NCBI GenBank assembly: GCA_017421885.1
Contig: JAFOHJ010000021.1
Location: 1-6,257, forward strand
Length of the DNA stretch: 6,257 nt
Reading direction: 5' to 3'
Source: Clostridia bacterium
GTDB lineage: Bacteria > Bacillota_A > Clostridia > Oscillospirales > Butyricicoccaceae
This document shows, in pieces, positions 1-6,248 of the stretch. The notes below the pieces were generated by a model. It was not told the origin of the DNA and searched no databases. It saw only the letters and a program-made list of their open reading frames with translations. Positions within the stretch are counted from its first letter, which is position 1. The number at the start of each line of letters is the position of its first letter. The translations under genes and the position numbers were made by a program.

Positions 1-1784
1 ATGACCGAGCTGGAGCGTCTGAGCTCAAAGCGGCCCGTTTCACTTCTGATCTCCATCATCTTGGCCAGCTGTTCGTCGTTAAAGGAGAGCAGGCGCATGA
101 AGGCACCGGGGAAGCGCAGGTCGCTCTCGCTGTCCTTATCGGCAATGAAGAACTTCTCCACAGCTGTGGGATGAATGGAACCCTTTACATCGGGAAGTGT
201 AATTGTGCCTGTGATAAGCTTGAAGACATCTGCGCTCATGGGTGTGATAGGTTGTGCGATCTCTTCGGCTCTGATCTCAAGAGGTGCATAACCGTGATTA
301 TGGTCAAGTCTTGTATGACACACGATGGATGTGGCGCCGCCGTCAAAGGAGATGATGCCCTGACCGTCCACCTTGGTGCCGGCATGACCCAAAACTGCAG
401 GATTTGTGAGCAGATTTGCGATCTCAGCGCCCTTTGTGCTTACCAGTGTCAGATATTCTGTGATAACACCGGTCTTATAGAGATGCCATGCGGCATTCTC
501 CGAGCTGATCTCATACTTGCGCACCTTGTCGCTGCCGTTGGGGAGATATCTGTCGATCTTGGCACGCTTAATGCCGTCAATTATCGTCACATTCTGGTCG
601 GAAACGCTGCCCATGCCTGTACGGATAAGAAGTCGGCCCTTCCAGTCTTTGTTGCTGACACCGTACATATGATTCATCTGGATAACATTGTCGAGACCGG
701 TGATGTCGATCATGTCACCTGCCGCATACTTGGCTCTGCGGGTGACTGTCTCGCTGCCTACCTGTATCTTTGCAGTTACCTCGATATACTCGAACTGCTT
801 GTCCTCGCCGATTCTGGGCAGATATTCGATATCCGCAACCTTGAAGTCGGAGTCGAGGATGGCGCGGTTCAGAGGAGGAACGATGGCAAGGTGTGTCTTT
901 GTGCCGCCCATGTCGGTGTAATCAATAACTACGCCCTTATAGGGAGCGATATCGTTCTGGATAACGGCCAGTTTATCGTTGAATACACGGGGCAGATCGC
1001 CCTGCTCGGTGTAGCCGGGAACAGTCATGCGTCCGAGCTTATCGTTTCCGATATATTCAATGACATCTTCACTCTCTCTGACCTTTACATAGCTTCTGAT
1101 GAGCGCTTCATCGATGCTGTCGGCCAGCTCAGCATACTGATTAAGGAAGGATGCGATGCCGGGGTTGGACTTGATGGGGTACATACTCTTGATCATGCTG
1201 TAGAGTCTGACCTTCTGGTCATCGGTCAGATAAGGCATGGGGTTCTCCCAGCGGATGCCTGTTTCGGTAGGTCTCAGCCAGGGAACATTGATCTCGCGGG
1301 CCAGTGCACCTGTGATGCCGGCAACGGGTACAAGGAAGACCTGGTCGTAATAGACGGCCAGCAGATGCTCTTCGTCATCTCTGCCCTTGTATACCAGCAC
1401 ACAGTAGGCCTCATTATTGCCCACATCGTTCTTAATAACGCGTGTGTAGAGCTCAGTGAAGGCATCAACACCAAACTGATTGAGCTGGAGGTATGTCTCC
1501 TCGCTTCTTGCGATTCTGATGGCATGAATACCCAGCATGGGGATGATGTTGTCGGCGCTGCCGCCGCTGCAGAGGCTGTTCTTCAGCATATTGTAGCGGC
1601 TGTTATAGCTGGGGTTGAGGGCTGCCTTATCCTCTTCGGAGACATGGGCAATGCCCTCGCTCTTCTTGCAGAGCTCTGTGACGCTGTAGGCGGGTACTTC
1701 CACCCAGCCGCCTGCTGTAAGGCCGGCTGCGAAAGCCTCATTGTCTTCACGGCTGAGGCCTCTGAAATAGATCTTTCTGGACAT
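1..1784 (-). CDS. Large uncharacterised protein with possible C-terminal ASKHA (actin/Hsp70-like) domain, partial
   Basis: This is the last visible gene of the minus-strand operon and continues beyond the left edge; 594 codons are present without a stop. It starts MSRKIYFRGLSRED, with an AAGGAG site (1793-1798) 8 bases before the ATG and a 17-base gap from the tubulin-like gene. There is no signal peptide or clear membrane segment, so a cytoplasmic location is likely. Residues 1-470 are a mixed alpha/beta region that I do not recognise. At residues 477-488 the sequence is IISFDGGATSIV: a beta-strand followed by D481-x-G483-x-T485-S486. This resembles the phosphate-1 loop (DxGTT/S) that opens the ATPase core of actin, Hsp70 and ParM proteins. 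About 110 residues follow before the window ends, too few to show phosphate-2 or the adenosine motif. No TTA, CTA or TCA codon occurs in the visible part. The gene call is very secure; the ASKHA assignment is a hypothesis resting on one motif. Confidence 0.9.
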   Translation of the reverse strand, partial: MSRKIYFRGLSREDNEAFAAGLTAGGWVEVPAYSVTELCKKSEGIAHVSEEDKAALNPSYNSRYNMLKNSLCSGGSADNIIPMLGIHAIRIARSEETYLQLNQFGVDAFTELYTRVIKNDVGNNEAYCVLVYKGRDDEEHLLAVYYDQVFLVPVAGITGALAREINVPWLRPTETGIRWENPMPYLTDDQKVRLYSMIKSMYPIKSNPGIASFLNQYAELADSIDEALIRSYVKVRESEDVIEYIGNDKLGRMTVPGYTEQGDLPRVFNDKLAVIQNDIAPYKGVVIDYTDMGGTKTHLAIVPPLNRAILDSDFKVADIEYLPRIGEDKQFEYIEVTAKIQVGSETVTRRAKYAAGDMIDITGLDNVIQMNHMYGVSNKDWKGRLLIRTGMGSVSDQNVTIIDGIKRAKIDRYLPNGSDKVRKYEISSENAAWHLYKTGVITEYLTLVSTKGAEIANLLTNPAVLGHAGTKVDGQGIISFDGGATSIVCHTRLDHNHGYAPLEIRAEEIAQPITPMSADVFKLITGTITLPDVKGSIHPTAVEKFFIADKDSESDLRFPGAFMRLLSFNDEQLAKMMEIRSETGRFELRRSSSV

Positions 1785-1801
1785 ATTCTTGTCTCCTTTC
1801 C

Positions 1802-3430
1802 TTAGATGGATGCCTGGCGGTAGAGCTCCAGCAGGAAGTCTACTGCCGTCTCGCCCTTTTCCATGTTGTCGGTGGCATCGTCAAATGCCGAACCCACTGT
1901 AATATCGGTGGTCACTGTATAAGAAGTGCCGCCGTTTGCAGCATACTGAGTGATGCTGTCAAGATTATAGAAGTTTACTTCGTCCTCAAGCGTTCCGCAG
2001 AGGATACGCTTGATCTGTGCAGGGTTAAAGAGGACGGTCTGATTATCCACAAGCGTGGGATAACCGTTGTCGACCTTGTCTGCCGACCAGTCGGTGCCTG
2101 TTGCACCCACATCGAGGGCAAATCTGAGCGATGTCTCAGCGAGAGAGATAATGGCTCTGAAGGGCTCGAGCAGAGTTTCGATTCTCGACGCCTCGGCCTT
2201 CTTGCCGAGCAGCGCCACGATATGGGGTGCCACCTTTACCTCATCATAAGAGGCATATGTAAGAGGCTTAAGTCTGAGATAGACAACGGCGCAGAATCTG
2301 ATGTAATTGACCATCATCTTCATGAACTCCTTGTCGTGGATATCGCTCCACTTAAAGCGGGGGTCGTTTTCGTCGTTGTCGACTACGATAAGCTTGTGGC
2401 GGCCCTTCTCGCTGCCATTCTCAAATGCTGTACGGGCCGAATCGGCCTTTGCGCTCAGCAGAAGCATGTCGCCCAGAGAATAGTGGCGATACTGCTTGCC
2501 GCCTCTCGCAAACTTCTCGTAGGCTACTACGGGAGCAGCGGTGGCAATATGATAGGTGACATCCACCATCTTGCGTGCTTCATTCTGATTAAAGTAGAAG
2601 CGTCTTACTTCATCGTGTGTATTGTCAAGGACGAAGGCTTCGTCTTCGCTGTCCTCTGCGGGATGGATAGTATATCCTTCGATAACAAACTCGTGGATCT
2701 TGAGGTTATCAATAAGGTTGGGGTTTACTTCATTGCATCTGCGGTAGATCTCCTGAGGCAGAAGATTATGCACCGCAACGCCCATAGCACCTGTGCAGGA
2801 GCCCGAAAGCTGGACGAGGATCTTCTTGTTGTTGCGGTAGTCGCTTACGATAGACTCAAAAAGCTTTGCCAGTTCGCGGGATCTGAACATCACGCTTCCC
2901 CAACTCTCTGCCAACTTGCTGCGGCCCTGGCCGCCTACCTTGCGGGGAAGATGGAGTTCTTCTTCTGTGAGGATGATGTCGGCCATGTTGCGTGCATGAG
3001 CCGAATTCTGGTCGATCATATCGCCGATGCAGGTGTTCTCGTCGCTGCCCTCCATGTTGTGGGCAATGGCTGTGTTGACAGCCTCGATATGGCGGATGCC
3101 TCTGCCGTTATGGTCGGCGCTTGCCAGAGTATTAATGCGTACTGCGGCATTTACCATGTCGGCTGTGCCCTCTGCCTCGGCATCGAGGTCGATCACACTG
3201 GATTTGGGTGCCGACTGGAGAGGTGTGCCCTTATCGGCTGCATAGAAGGCCTGAGCAAGATACATGATCATATCTGCGGCAGCAGCTGCGCCGCCGGAGC
3301 CGCCTCCGCCGATGCGGTAGATTACAACATTATCGGTCTCTACACGTTCGGCTGTCTGTGTTTGAGGCTCATCATTGCCTCTGAATATACGGGAAATAGT
3401 TCCCAGAATACCGTTTCTGTTGATTTCCAT
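1802..3430 (-). CDS. Tubulin/FtsZ-like putative nucleotide-binding protein
   Basis: Complete gene of 542 residues beginning MEINRNGILG. An AGGAGGT site (3437-3443) lies 7 bases before the ATG, and the gap from the upstream membrane-protein gene is 15 bases. After a 35-residue lead the sequence reads VVIYRI-GGGGSGG (residues 35-47), a strand and glycine-rich loop like the T1 loop of FtsZ/tubulin, followed by an Ala-rich helix. VIDLDAE (79-85) is an acidic strand end. At 204-217, ILVQLSGSCTGAMG sits where the tubulin signature GGGTG(T/S)G is expected, also followed by a helix. The loop keeps the central T-G but has S and C in place of two glycines and M in place of the last. This layout, at 542 residues, recalls the distant Tubulin_2/FtsZ-like bacterial families more than true FtsZ. 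The C-terminal half is unrecognised. No membrane segment is present, so it is probably cytoplasmic. An NAD/FAD-type Rossmann protein is the main alternative. The gene is certain, the family moderately likely. Confidence 0.93.
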   Translation of the reverse strand: MEINRNGILGTISRIFRGNDEPQTQTAERVETDNVVIYRIGGGGSGGAAAAADMIMYLAQAFYAADKGTPLQSAPKSSVIDLDAEAEGTADMVNAAVRINTLASADHNGRGIRHIEAVNTAIAHNMEGSDENTCIGDMIDQNSAHARNMADIILTEEELHLPRKVGGQGRSKLAESWGSVMFRSRELAKLFESIVSDYRNNKKILVQLSGSCTGAMGVAVHNLLPQEIYRRCNEVNPNLIDNLKIHEFVIEGYTIHPAEDSEDEAFVLDNTHDEVRRFYFNQNEARKMVDVTYHIATAAPVVAYEKFARGGKQYRHYSLGDMLLLSAKADSARTAFENGSEKGRHKLIVVDNDENDPRFKWSDIHDKEFMKMMVNYIRFCAVVYLRLKPLTYASYDEVKVAPHIVALLGKKAEASRIETLLEPFRAIISLAETSLRFALDVGATGTDWSADKVDNGYPTLVDNQTVLFNPAQIKRILCGTLEDEVNFYNLDSITQYAANGGTSYTVTTDITVGSAFDDATDNMEKGETAVDFLLELYRQASI

Positions 3431-3445
3431 TGTGATACCTCCTGT

Positions 3446-3853
3446 TTAAAACTCTGTGTAAGCTGCTGCTGCAGCGGTCGAAATGCCTGCGAAGAGTGCA
3501 TAGCCAACGCCGTACCATACTGCCCCGATGGATACGCCCTTAAGCACCATAAAGAGCACGCAGAGGATAAGCGCTGCGGCAAATGCTGCTGCTCCCCAGA
3601 TCACCTTGCCAGAAGGCTCGGTGCCGGGATTGATGGCTCGCTGAAGACGCTTGTAGTATCCCGCAAACCAAAGTACATACACCAGTATGCCGGCGGCACA
3701 CTCGACTGTCATACCGGTTCTGATATAAGGTTTCATGCTTTCTTCAACTGCCACTACCTTCATGGCACCCGAACTGACTATGAGTGCTGCGATGCCAAGC
3801 ACGGCTGCGATCACCATAAGGGAAACTGCGAATCTTTTCTTAACCTGTTTCAT
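3446..3853 (-). CDS. Small four-segment integral membrane protein
   Basis: Complete gene of 135 residues starting MKQVKKRFAV. Its AGGAGG site (3861-3866) lies 7 bases before the ATG, and 18 bases separate it from the lipoprotein gene. Four hydrophobic stretches are visible, at about 9-29, 49-66, 84-104 and 108-130. The basic start (K2, K5, K6, R7) and the basic loop YYKRLQR (66-72) suggest both termini and the middle loop are cytoplasmic, leaving two short outside loops, one of which (about 31-48) is charged. No catalytic motif or known transporter signature is visible and I do not recognise the family. It sits between a surface-anchored lipoprotein and a tubulin-like protein, so a plausible role, which is inference only, is a membrane adaptor linking the two. 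The Ala-rich end AGISTAAAAAYTEF overlaps the last membrane segment. Confidence 0.88.
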   Translation of the reverse strand: MKQVKKRFAVSLMVIAAVLGIAALIVSSGAMKVVAVEESMKPYIRTGMTVECAAGILVYVLWFAGYYKRLQRAINPGTEPSGKVIWGAAAFAAALILCVLFMVLKGVSIGAVWYGVGYALFAGISTAAAAAYTEF

Positions 3854-3871
3854 TTTTATTCCTCCTGTTAT

Positions 3872-5605
3872 TTATCTTCTGCGTCTTTTCTTTTTCGTAT
3901 TGGATCCTGCAAATGTAAAGGCTACGATAACCACCACTGCGGCTGCCGTGATCCCGACTGCTCCGTAAATCATTGCGTCCCATCGGCCCGATGTATCGGC
4001 AGGACCGTTCAGCTTTATGCTGAAATGCTCGATATTCTTGGTGCTCGTTACACAGGAACCCAGGATGTTGTCCACATCGGTAAGGTCAAGTGTTCGTGCA
4101 AGAATATCGGTGCATCCTGCCTTCCACACAAGTCGGTTTTCGGCAGTTTCGCTCTGGGGCAGCAGCGATGTCAGCGACTGGAACTCGAGAATGGTAGCGC
4201 TCTTGGATCCGATCCAGTCAGCGCTGCTCTGAATATCGGCTACCAAGTCAAACTCGATGGATGTCACGCTCTCGGGATAAGCATCAATACCGGCGACGGT
4301 CAGATAAAGGCCGGGTGCCTCGCTTATGTATCCATCATCAGCATTTTCTGTACGGACGGTGAGCTTGTCCACATACTTCATGTCAATGCTTATATTATGC
4401 TCGGGCTGGAGAACATCGCCGTTGACCTTCATGTTCTCTATCCTCACCTTCACATCTTCTTCTGACGCAAGAGGCGAACCCTCTTCGACTTCGGCATAGA
4501 AGGCGATCTTATATCCGCTTTCCTTTACCGTGTGATCGGTATTGTAATCAAACACCAGCTCCTCGCCTTCCACCGGTCTTGCATTGACCGTATAGTTAAG
4601 GGTCTCGCAGCTGCCGTTTGACATCTGCTTGTTCAGGCTGTCGACTATCTCGAAGCTGTTGATACCCGTATATCCGGGATACTCTTCGCCATTGACGTAA
4701 ATGGCCTCATTGCAACTGATATTATCCGGCAGGCTTTCGTCAAATCTTGCGGCAAAGCTTTCAACATCCTGTGTAGGGCCAACAGCCACGATATACATGG
4801 CTGCCGAGCCACGGTATTTCTCAACTGTTCTGACGATGGTTCCCTCTGTGGAATAGGAAGGAAAACTCATGTTTCCGTTAAAGCCTTCACAGTCAAACTG
4901 GAAAAGCCTGAGCTCTACATTCTCCTTTTCGCAGAGGAGGTTTGCAAGCTCGGCTGCTATCTGAGAAGCACCGAAGCTGTTTTCCATAAGGTCACTTACG
5001 ATGATATTGAGGTTATCGGGGTCAAGGACACCGTCCTCAAAGATCAGGCCAAGAGGGCCTTTATTATCCAGCTTGGGGATCTGATTATTCTGCGCGAATG
5101 TATAAAGATTTCTGTCGGTAAAGCACGCTCTCAGGTTTCGAAAATCAAAACTCTGCCAATGGAGCATTCCGACATAATTGCCATCCTTATCAAAGCTTCC
5201 ATCTCTTATCTGAAGGGTGTATGCCTTGGGTCCGGATACCGATTCACTTTGAAACAAAGCATGACAGACACTTATGTATTGTGGACTGGACAGAAAGGAA
5301 TAGGCCGTCTGGCTGTTCTCAAAAAAGATTCTCTCTTCACCCAATGTAATGACAGGTTTCCTGTCGGCATCCTTTTCTGCTTTGTTCTCATTAATAACTG
5401 TGTCATCGGGAACGACGGGCATATACTCTTCTTCATCGCCGCTTTCACTGAGAGTGGTGTTGGCAGCCTGGCCGGTATCTTCGGCATTTGCTTCCACTTC
5501 CTTATCGGCTCTTTCAAGAACTGCTCCGACCAGTTCCGCCATGCCGCAGCCCGCGAGCTGCATCATAAAAAACAGCATCACGATCAAAGAAATCATTTTT
5601 TTCAC
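3872..5605 (-). CDS. Lipoprotein with C-terminal transmembrane anchor, possible vWA-like core
   Basis: First gene of the operon, 577 residues, starting at GTG. The N-terminus MKKMISLIVMLFFMMQLAGC is a type II signal peptide with lipobox L17-A18-G19-C20, so Cys20 should be lipidated outside the membrane. Residues 35-85 are acidic and low in complexity, a probable linker. Residues 85-300 look like an alpha/beta domain: strand LNIIVSD (199-205), helix ASQIAAELANLL (213-224), strand VELRLFQF (230-237), strand MYIVAVGP (270-277) and helix VESFAARF (281-288). That order is compatible with a von Willebrand A-like Rossmann fold, but no clear DxSxS metal site is seen, so this is tentative. Residues 300-540 look beta-rich, like adhesion or Ig-type modules. 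A hydrophobic segment at about 546-566 followed by KKKRRRR is a classic stop-transfer with a cytoplasmic tail. The protein would therefore be tethered at both ends. Partners and substrate are unknown. Confidence 0.93.
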   Translation of the reverse strand: MKKMISLIVMLFFMMQLAGCGMAELVGAVLERADKEVEANAEDTGQAANTTLSESGDEEEYMPVVPDDTVINENKAEKDADRKPVITLGEERIFFENSQTAYSFLSSPQYISVCHALFQSESVSGPKAYTLQIRDGSFDKDGNYVGMLHWQSFDFRNLRACFTDRNLYTFAQNNQIPKLDNKGPLGLIFEDGVLDPDNLNIIVSDLMENSFGASQIAAELANLLCEKENVELRLFQFDCEGFNGNMSFPSYSTEGTIVRTVEKYRGSAAMYIVAVGPTQDVESFAARFDESLPDNISCNEAIYVNGEEYPGYTGINSFEIVDSLNKQMSNGSCETLNYTVNARPVEGEELVFDYNTDHTVKESGYKIAFYAEVEEGSPLASEEDVKVRIENMKVNGDVLQPEHNISIDMKYVDKLTVRTENADDGYISEAPGLYLTVAGIDAYPESVTSIEFDLVADIQSSADWIGSKSATILEFQSLTSLLPQSETAENRLVWKAGCTDILARTLDLTDVDNILGSCVTSTKNIEHFSIKLNGPADTSGRWDAMIYGAVGITAAAVVVIVAFTFAGSNTKKKRRRR

Positions 5606-5614
5606 TTTCTTTTT

Positions 5615-5621
5615 ACCTCCT
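5615..5621 (-). promoter_or_regulatory. Shine-Dalgarno site that fixes the GTG start of the lipoprotein gene
   Basis: On the minus strand this reads AGGAGGT, a near-perfect match to the 16S anti-SD, with 10 bases between AGGAGG and the GTG at 5603-5605. The next in-frame ATG (5594-5596, residue 4) would be 19 bases away, too far. Starting at GTG also keeps the basic MKK start expected of a signal peptide. Confidence 0.85.
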
Positions 5622-5663
5622 GTTTCTGCATTATGGTCGATAGTTGGGTCCTATCCTGATTTA

Positions 5664-5692
5664 ATAATAACCTACCCCTTTTTCTGCTTCAA
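5664..5692 (-). promoter_or_regulatory. Probable sigma-A promoter of the minus-strand operon
   Basis: Read on the minus strand, the -35 is TTGAAG (5692-5687), the spacer is 17 bases and the -10 is TATTAT (5669-5664). Each hexamer departs from consensus only mildly, and the spacing is ideal. Transcription would start near 5656-5658, giving a 5' leader of roughly 50 bases before the GTG start. No other promoter of equal quality is seen upstream of the operon. A weaker TTGACT (5717-5712) has no good -10 partner. Confidence 0.65.
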
Positions 5693-5732
5693 AAAGGCGA
5701 TGGAGTTTCAAAGTCAACACACTTTTGGGCAT

Positions 5733-5745
5733 ATTGGGGGCCAAT
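5733..5745. repeat. Inverted repeat ATTGG-GGG-CCAAT
   Basis: Perfect 5-base arms around a 3-base centre, about 41 bases upstream of the operon's -35 element. It may be a protein-binding site, but arms this short can arise by chance. Confidence 0.3.
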
Positions 5746-5760
5746 TATTGCAGTCCTATC

Positions 5761-5776
5761 ATCTCATATCTGAGAT
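5761..5776. repeat. Inverted repeat ATCTCA-TATC-TGAGAT
   Basis: Perfect 6-base arms around a 4-base centre in the divergent intergenic region. The dyad form fits a dimeric regulator site or a small hairpin. No known operator consensus is recognised. Confidence 0.35.
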
Positions 5777-5972
5777 CACCCCGCATTTGACCAACGGAAC
5801 TTTAATGTCGGAGGCTTGCTCTCATGTTTTTTGCCTGAACTTTTAATCTCCAAACGAGGCGAGTTTTCCAGTTTTCAGGATGTTTTTGCAATTTTGCCGA
5901 GGTAAAACAGGGCACTTTTCGTTTTCAATCATACCTGCACAAAAGCAGGAGTCAAACTTCGTAGAGTATGAA

Positions 5973-5987
5973 TATTGAAGTTCAATA
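5973..5987. repeat. Inverted repeat TATTGAA-G-TTCAATA overlapping a -35 element
   Basis: Perfect 7-base arms around a single base. The -35 hexamer TTGAAG of the rightward promoter lies inside it (5975-5980), so a bound dimer would block RNA polymerase. It is therefore a candidate operator giving transcription-initiation control on top of the riboswitch. It does not obviously match the Fur, PerR or MntR boxes I know. Confidence 0.45.
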
Positions 5988-6003
5988 CTGAAAGTGATAT
6001 GAT
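5975..6003 (+). promoter_or_regulatory. Sigma-A promoter with extended -10 driving the riboswitch transcript
   Basis: The -35 is TTGAAG (5975-5980), the spacer is 17 bases, and the -10 is TATGAT (5998-6003), preceded by TG at 5995-5996 with one base between, forming an extended -10. Transcription would begin near 6010, only a few bases before the riboswitch P1 stem, as expected for a leader RNA. Confidence 0.8.
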
Positions 6004-6012
6004 ATAAACATC

Positions 6013-6119
6013 AAAAGGGAGTAGTTCAGCAGGAACAAAAACCTGCTGTGTGCACCGTCAGGACGGCCCTTAAGTAGGGCCCGGACGCACAGAGATCGAA
6101 AGATTTTTACAAGACTTTT
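6013..6119 (+). ncRNA. yybP-ykoY manganese riboswitch aptamer
   Basis: The closing P1 stem is AAAAG (6013-6017) with CTTTT (6115-6119). Inside it are the two hallmarks of the class: the 5' loop GGAGTAG (6018-6024) and the 3' CAAGA (6110-6114). A GAUC-GAAA-GAUU hairpin (6094-6105) sits just before the latter. Two more stems are visible: CAGCAGG/CCTGCTG (6027-6033 with 6042-6048) and GGCCC/GGGCC (6065-6069 with 6077-6081). From memory, the arrangement closely follows the known yybP-ykoY RNAs, in which Mn2+ bridges the two conserved loops. The 3' side of P1 and the CAAGA element lie within the left arm of the downstream terminator, so the two folds exclude each other. Mn2+ binding should prevent termination and turn the downstream gene on. 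Confidence 0.88.
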
Positions 6120-6161
6120 ATCGCAGAGATCACCTCTGCCGATAAAAGTCTTTTTCTTTTT
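6111..6161 (+). terminator. Intrinsic terminator, expression platform of the riboswitch
   Basis: A long hairpin pairs 6111-6128 with 6134-6152. The arms are AAGACTTTTATC with GATAAAAGTCTT, then GCAGAG with CTCTGC, with one bulged C (6140) and the loop ATCAC (6129-6133). It is followed by a T-rich tract (6151-6161, interrupted by one C). Its left arm shares 6111-6119 with the riboswitch aptamer. Confidence 0.9.
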
Positions 6162-6235
6162 CAGCTGCCCCCCGAGATATCATCGATGATCCTTTCCCGG
6201 GAACAAAAAGAGGAAAACAAAAGTGTATTTATTTG

Positions 6236-6242
6236 AAAGGAG
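6236..6242 (+). promoter_or_regulatory. Shine-Dalgarno site of the riboswitch-controlled gene
   Basis: AAAGGAG ends 6 bases before the ATG at 6249. It is the only good ribosome-binding site downstream of the terminator and fixes the start of the gene that leaves the window. Confidence 0.85.
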
Positions 6243-6248
6243 AAAATT

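Larger units (their letters stand above)
5693..5972. other. Non-coding divergent intergenic stretch with short inverted repeats
   Basis: I see no convincing gene on either strand here; the reading frames are interrupted or are extensions of antisense frames, and none has a ribosome-binding site. It holds three short inverted repeats: ATTGG-GGG-CCAAT (5733-5745), ATCTCA-TATC-TGAGAT (5761-5776) and CCTGC-ACAAAA-GCAGG (5934-5949). None is followed by a run of T, so they are not obvious terminators. The first two lie 41 and 69 bases upstream of the operon -35 and could bind a regulator. It is more AT-rich in texture than the operon. Confidence 0.6.

Noticed and set aside
171..1805. 544-codon plus-strand reading frame
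   Set aside because: It is the exact codon-register antisense of the large minus-strand gene, has a low-complexity Cys/Ala/Asp/Ile-rich product, and lacks a good ribosome-binding site; the minus gene has an AAGGAG site and sensible composition.
1802..3430. Assignment as the cell-division protein FtsZ
   Set aside because: The signature loop is degenerate, the protein is longer than the usual FtsZ, no FtsA-binding C-terminal peptide is seen, and the neighbours are not division genes.
2222..4465. 747-codon plus-strand reading frame
   Set aside because: It runs antisense through three well-supported genes in their own codon register, gives a Cys/His-rich product without recognisable domains, and has no ribosome-binding site.
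5349..5846. Plus-strand frame extending from the lipoprotein gene into the intergenic region
   Set aside because: Most of it is antisense to the lipoprotein start and promoter, and it has no ribosome-binding site; the intergenic part has no recognisable protein features.
5934..5949. CCTGC-ACAAAA-GCAGG hairpin as a terminator
   Set aside because: The stem is only 5 bases and no T-run follows it on either strand.
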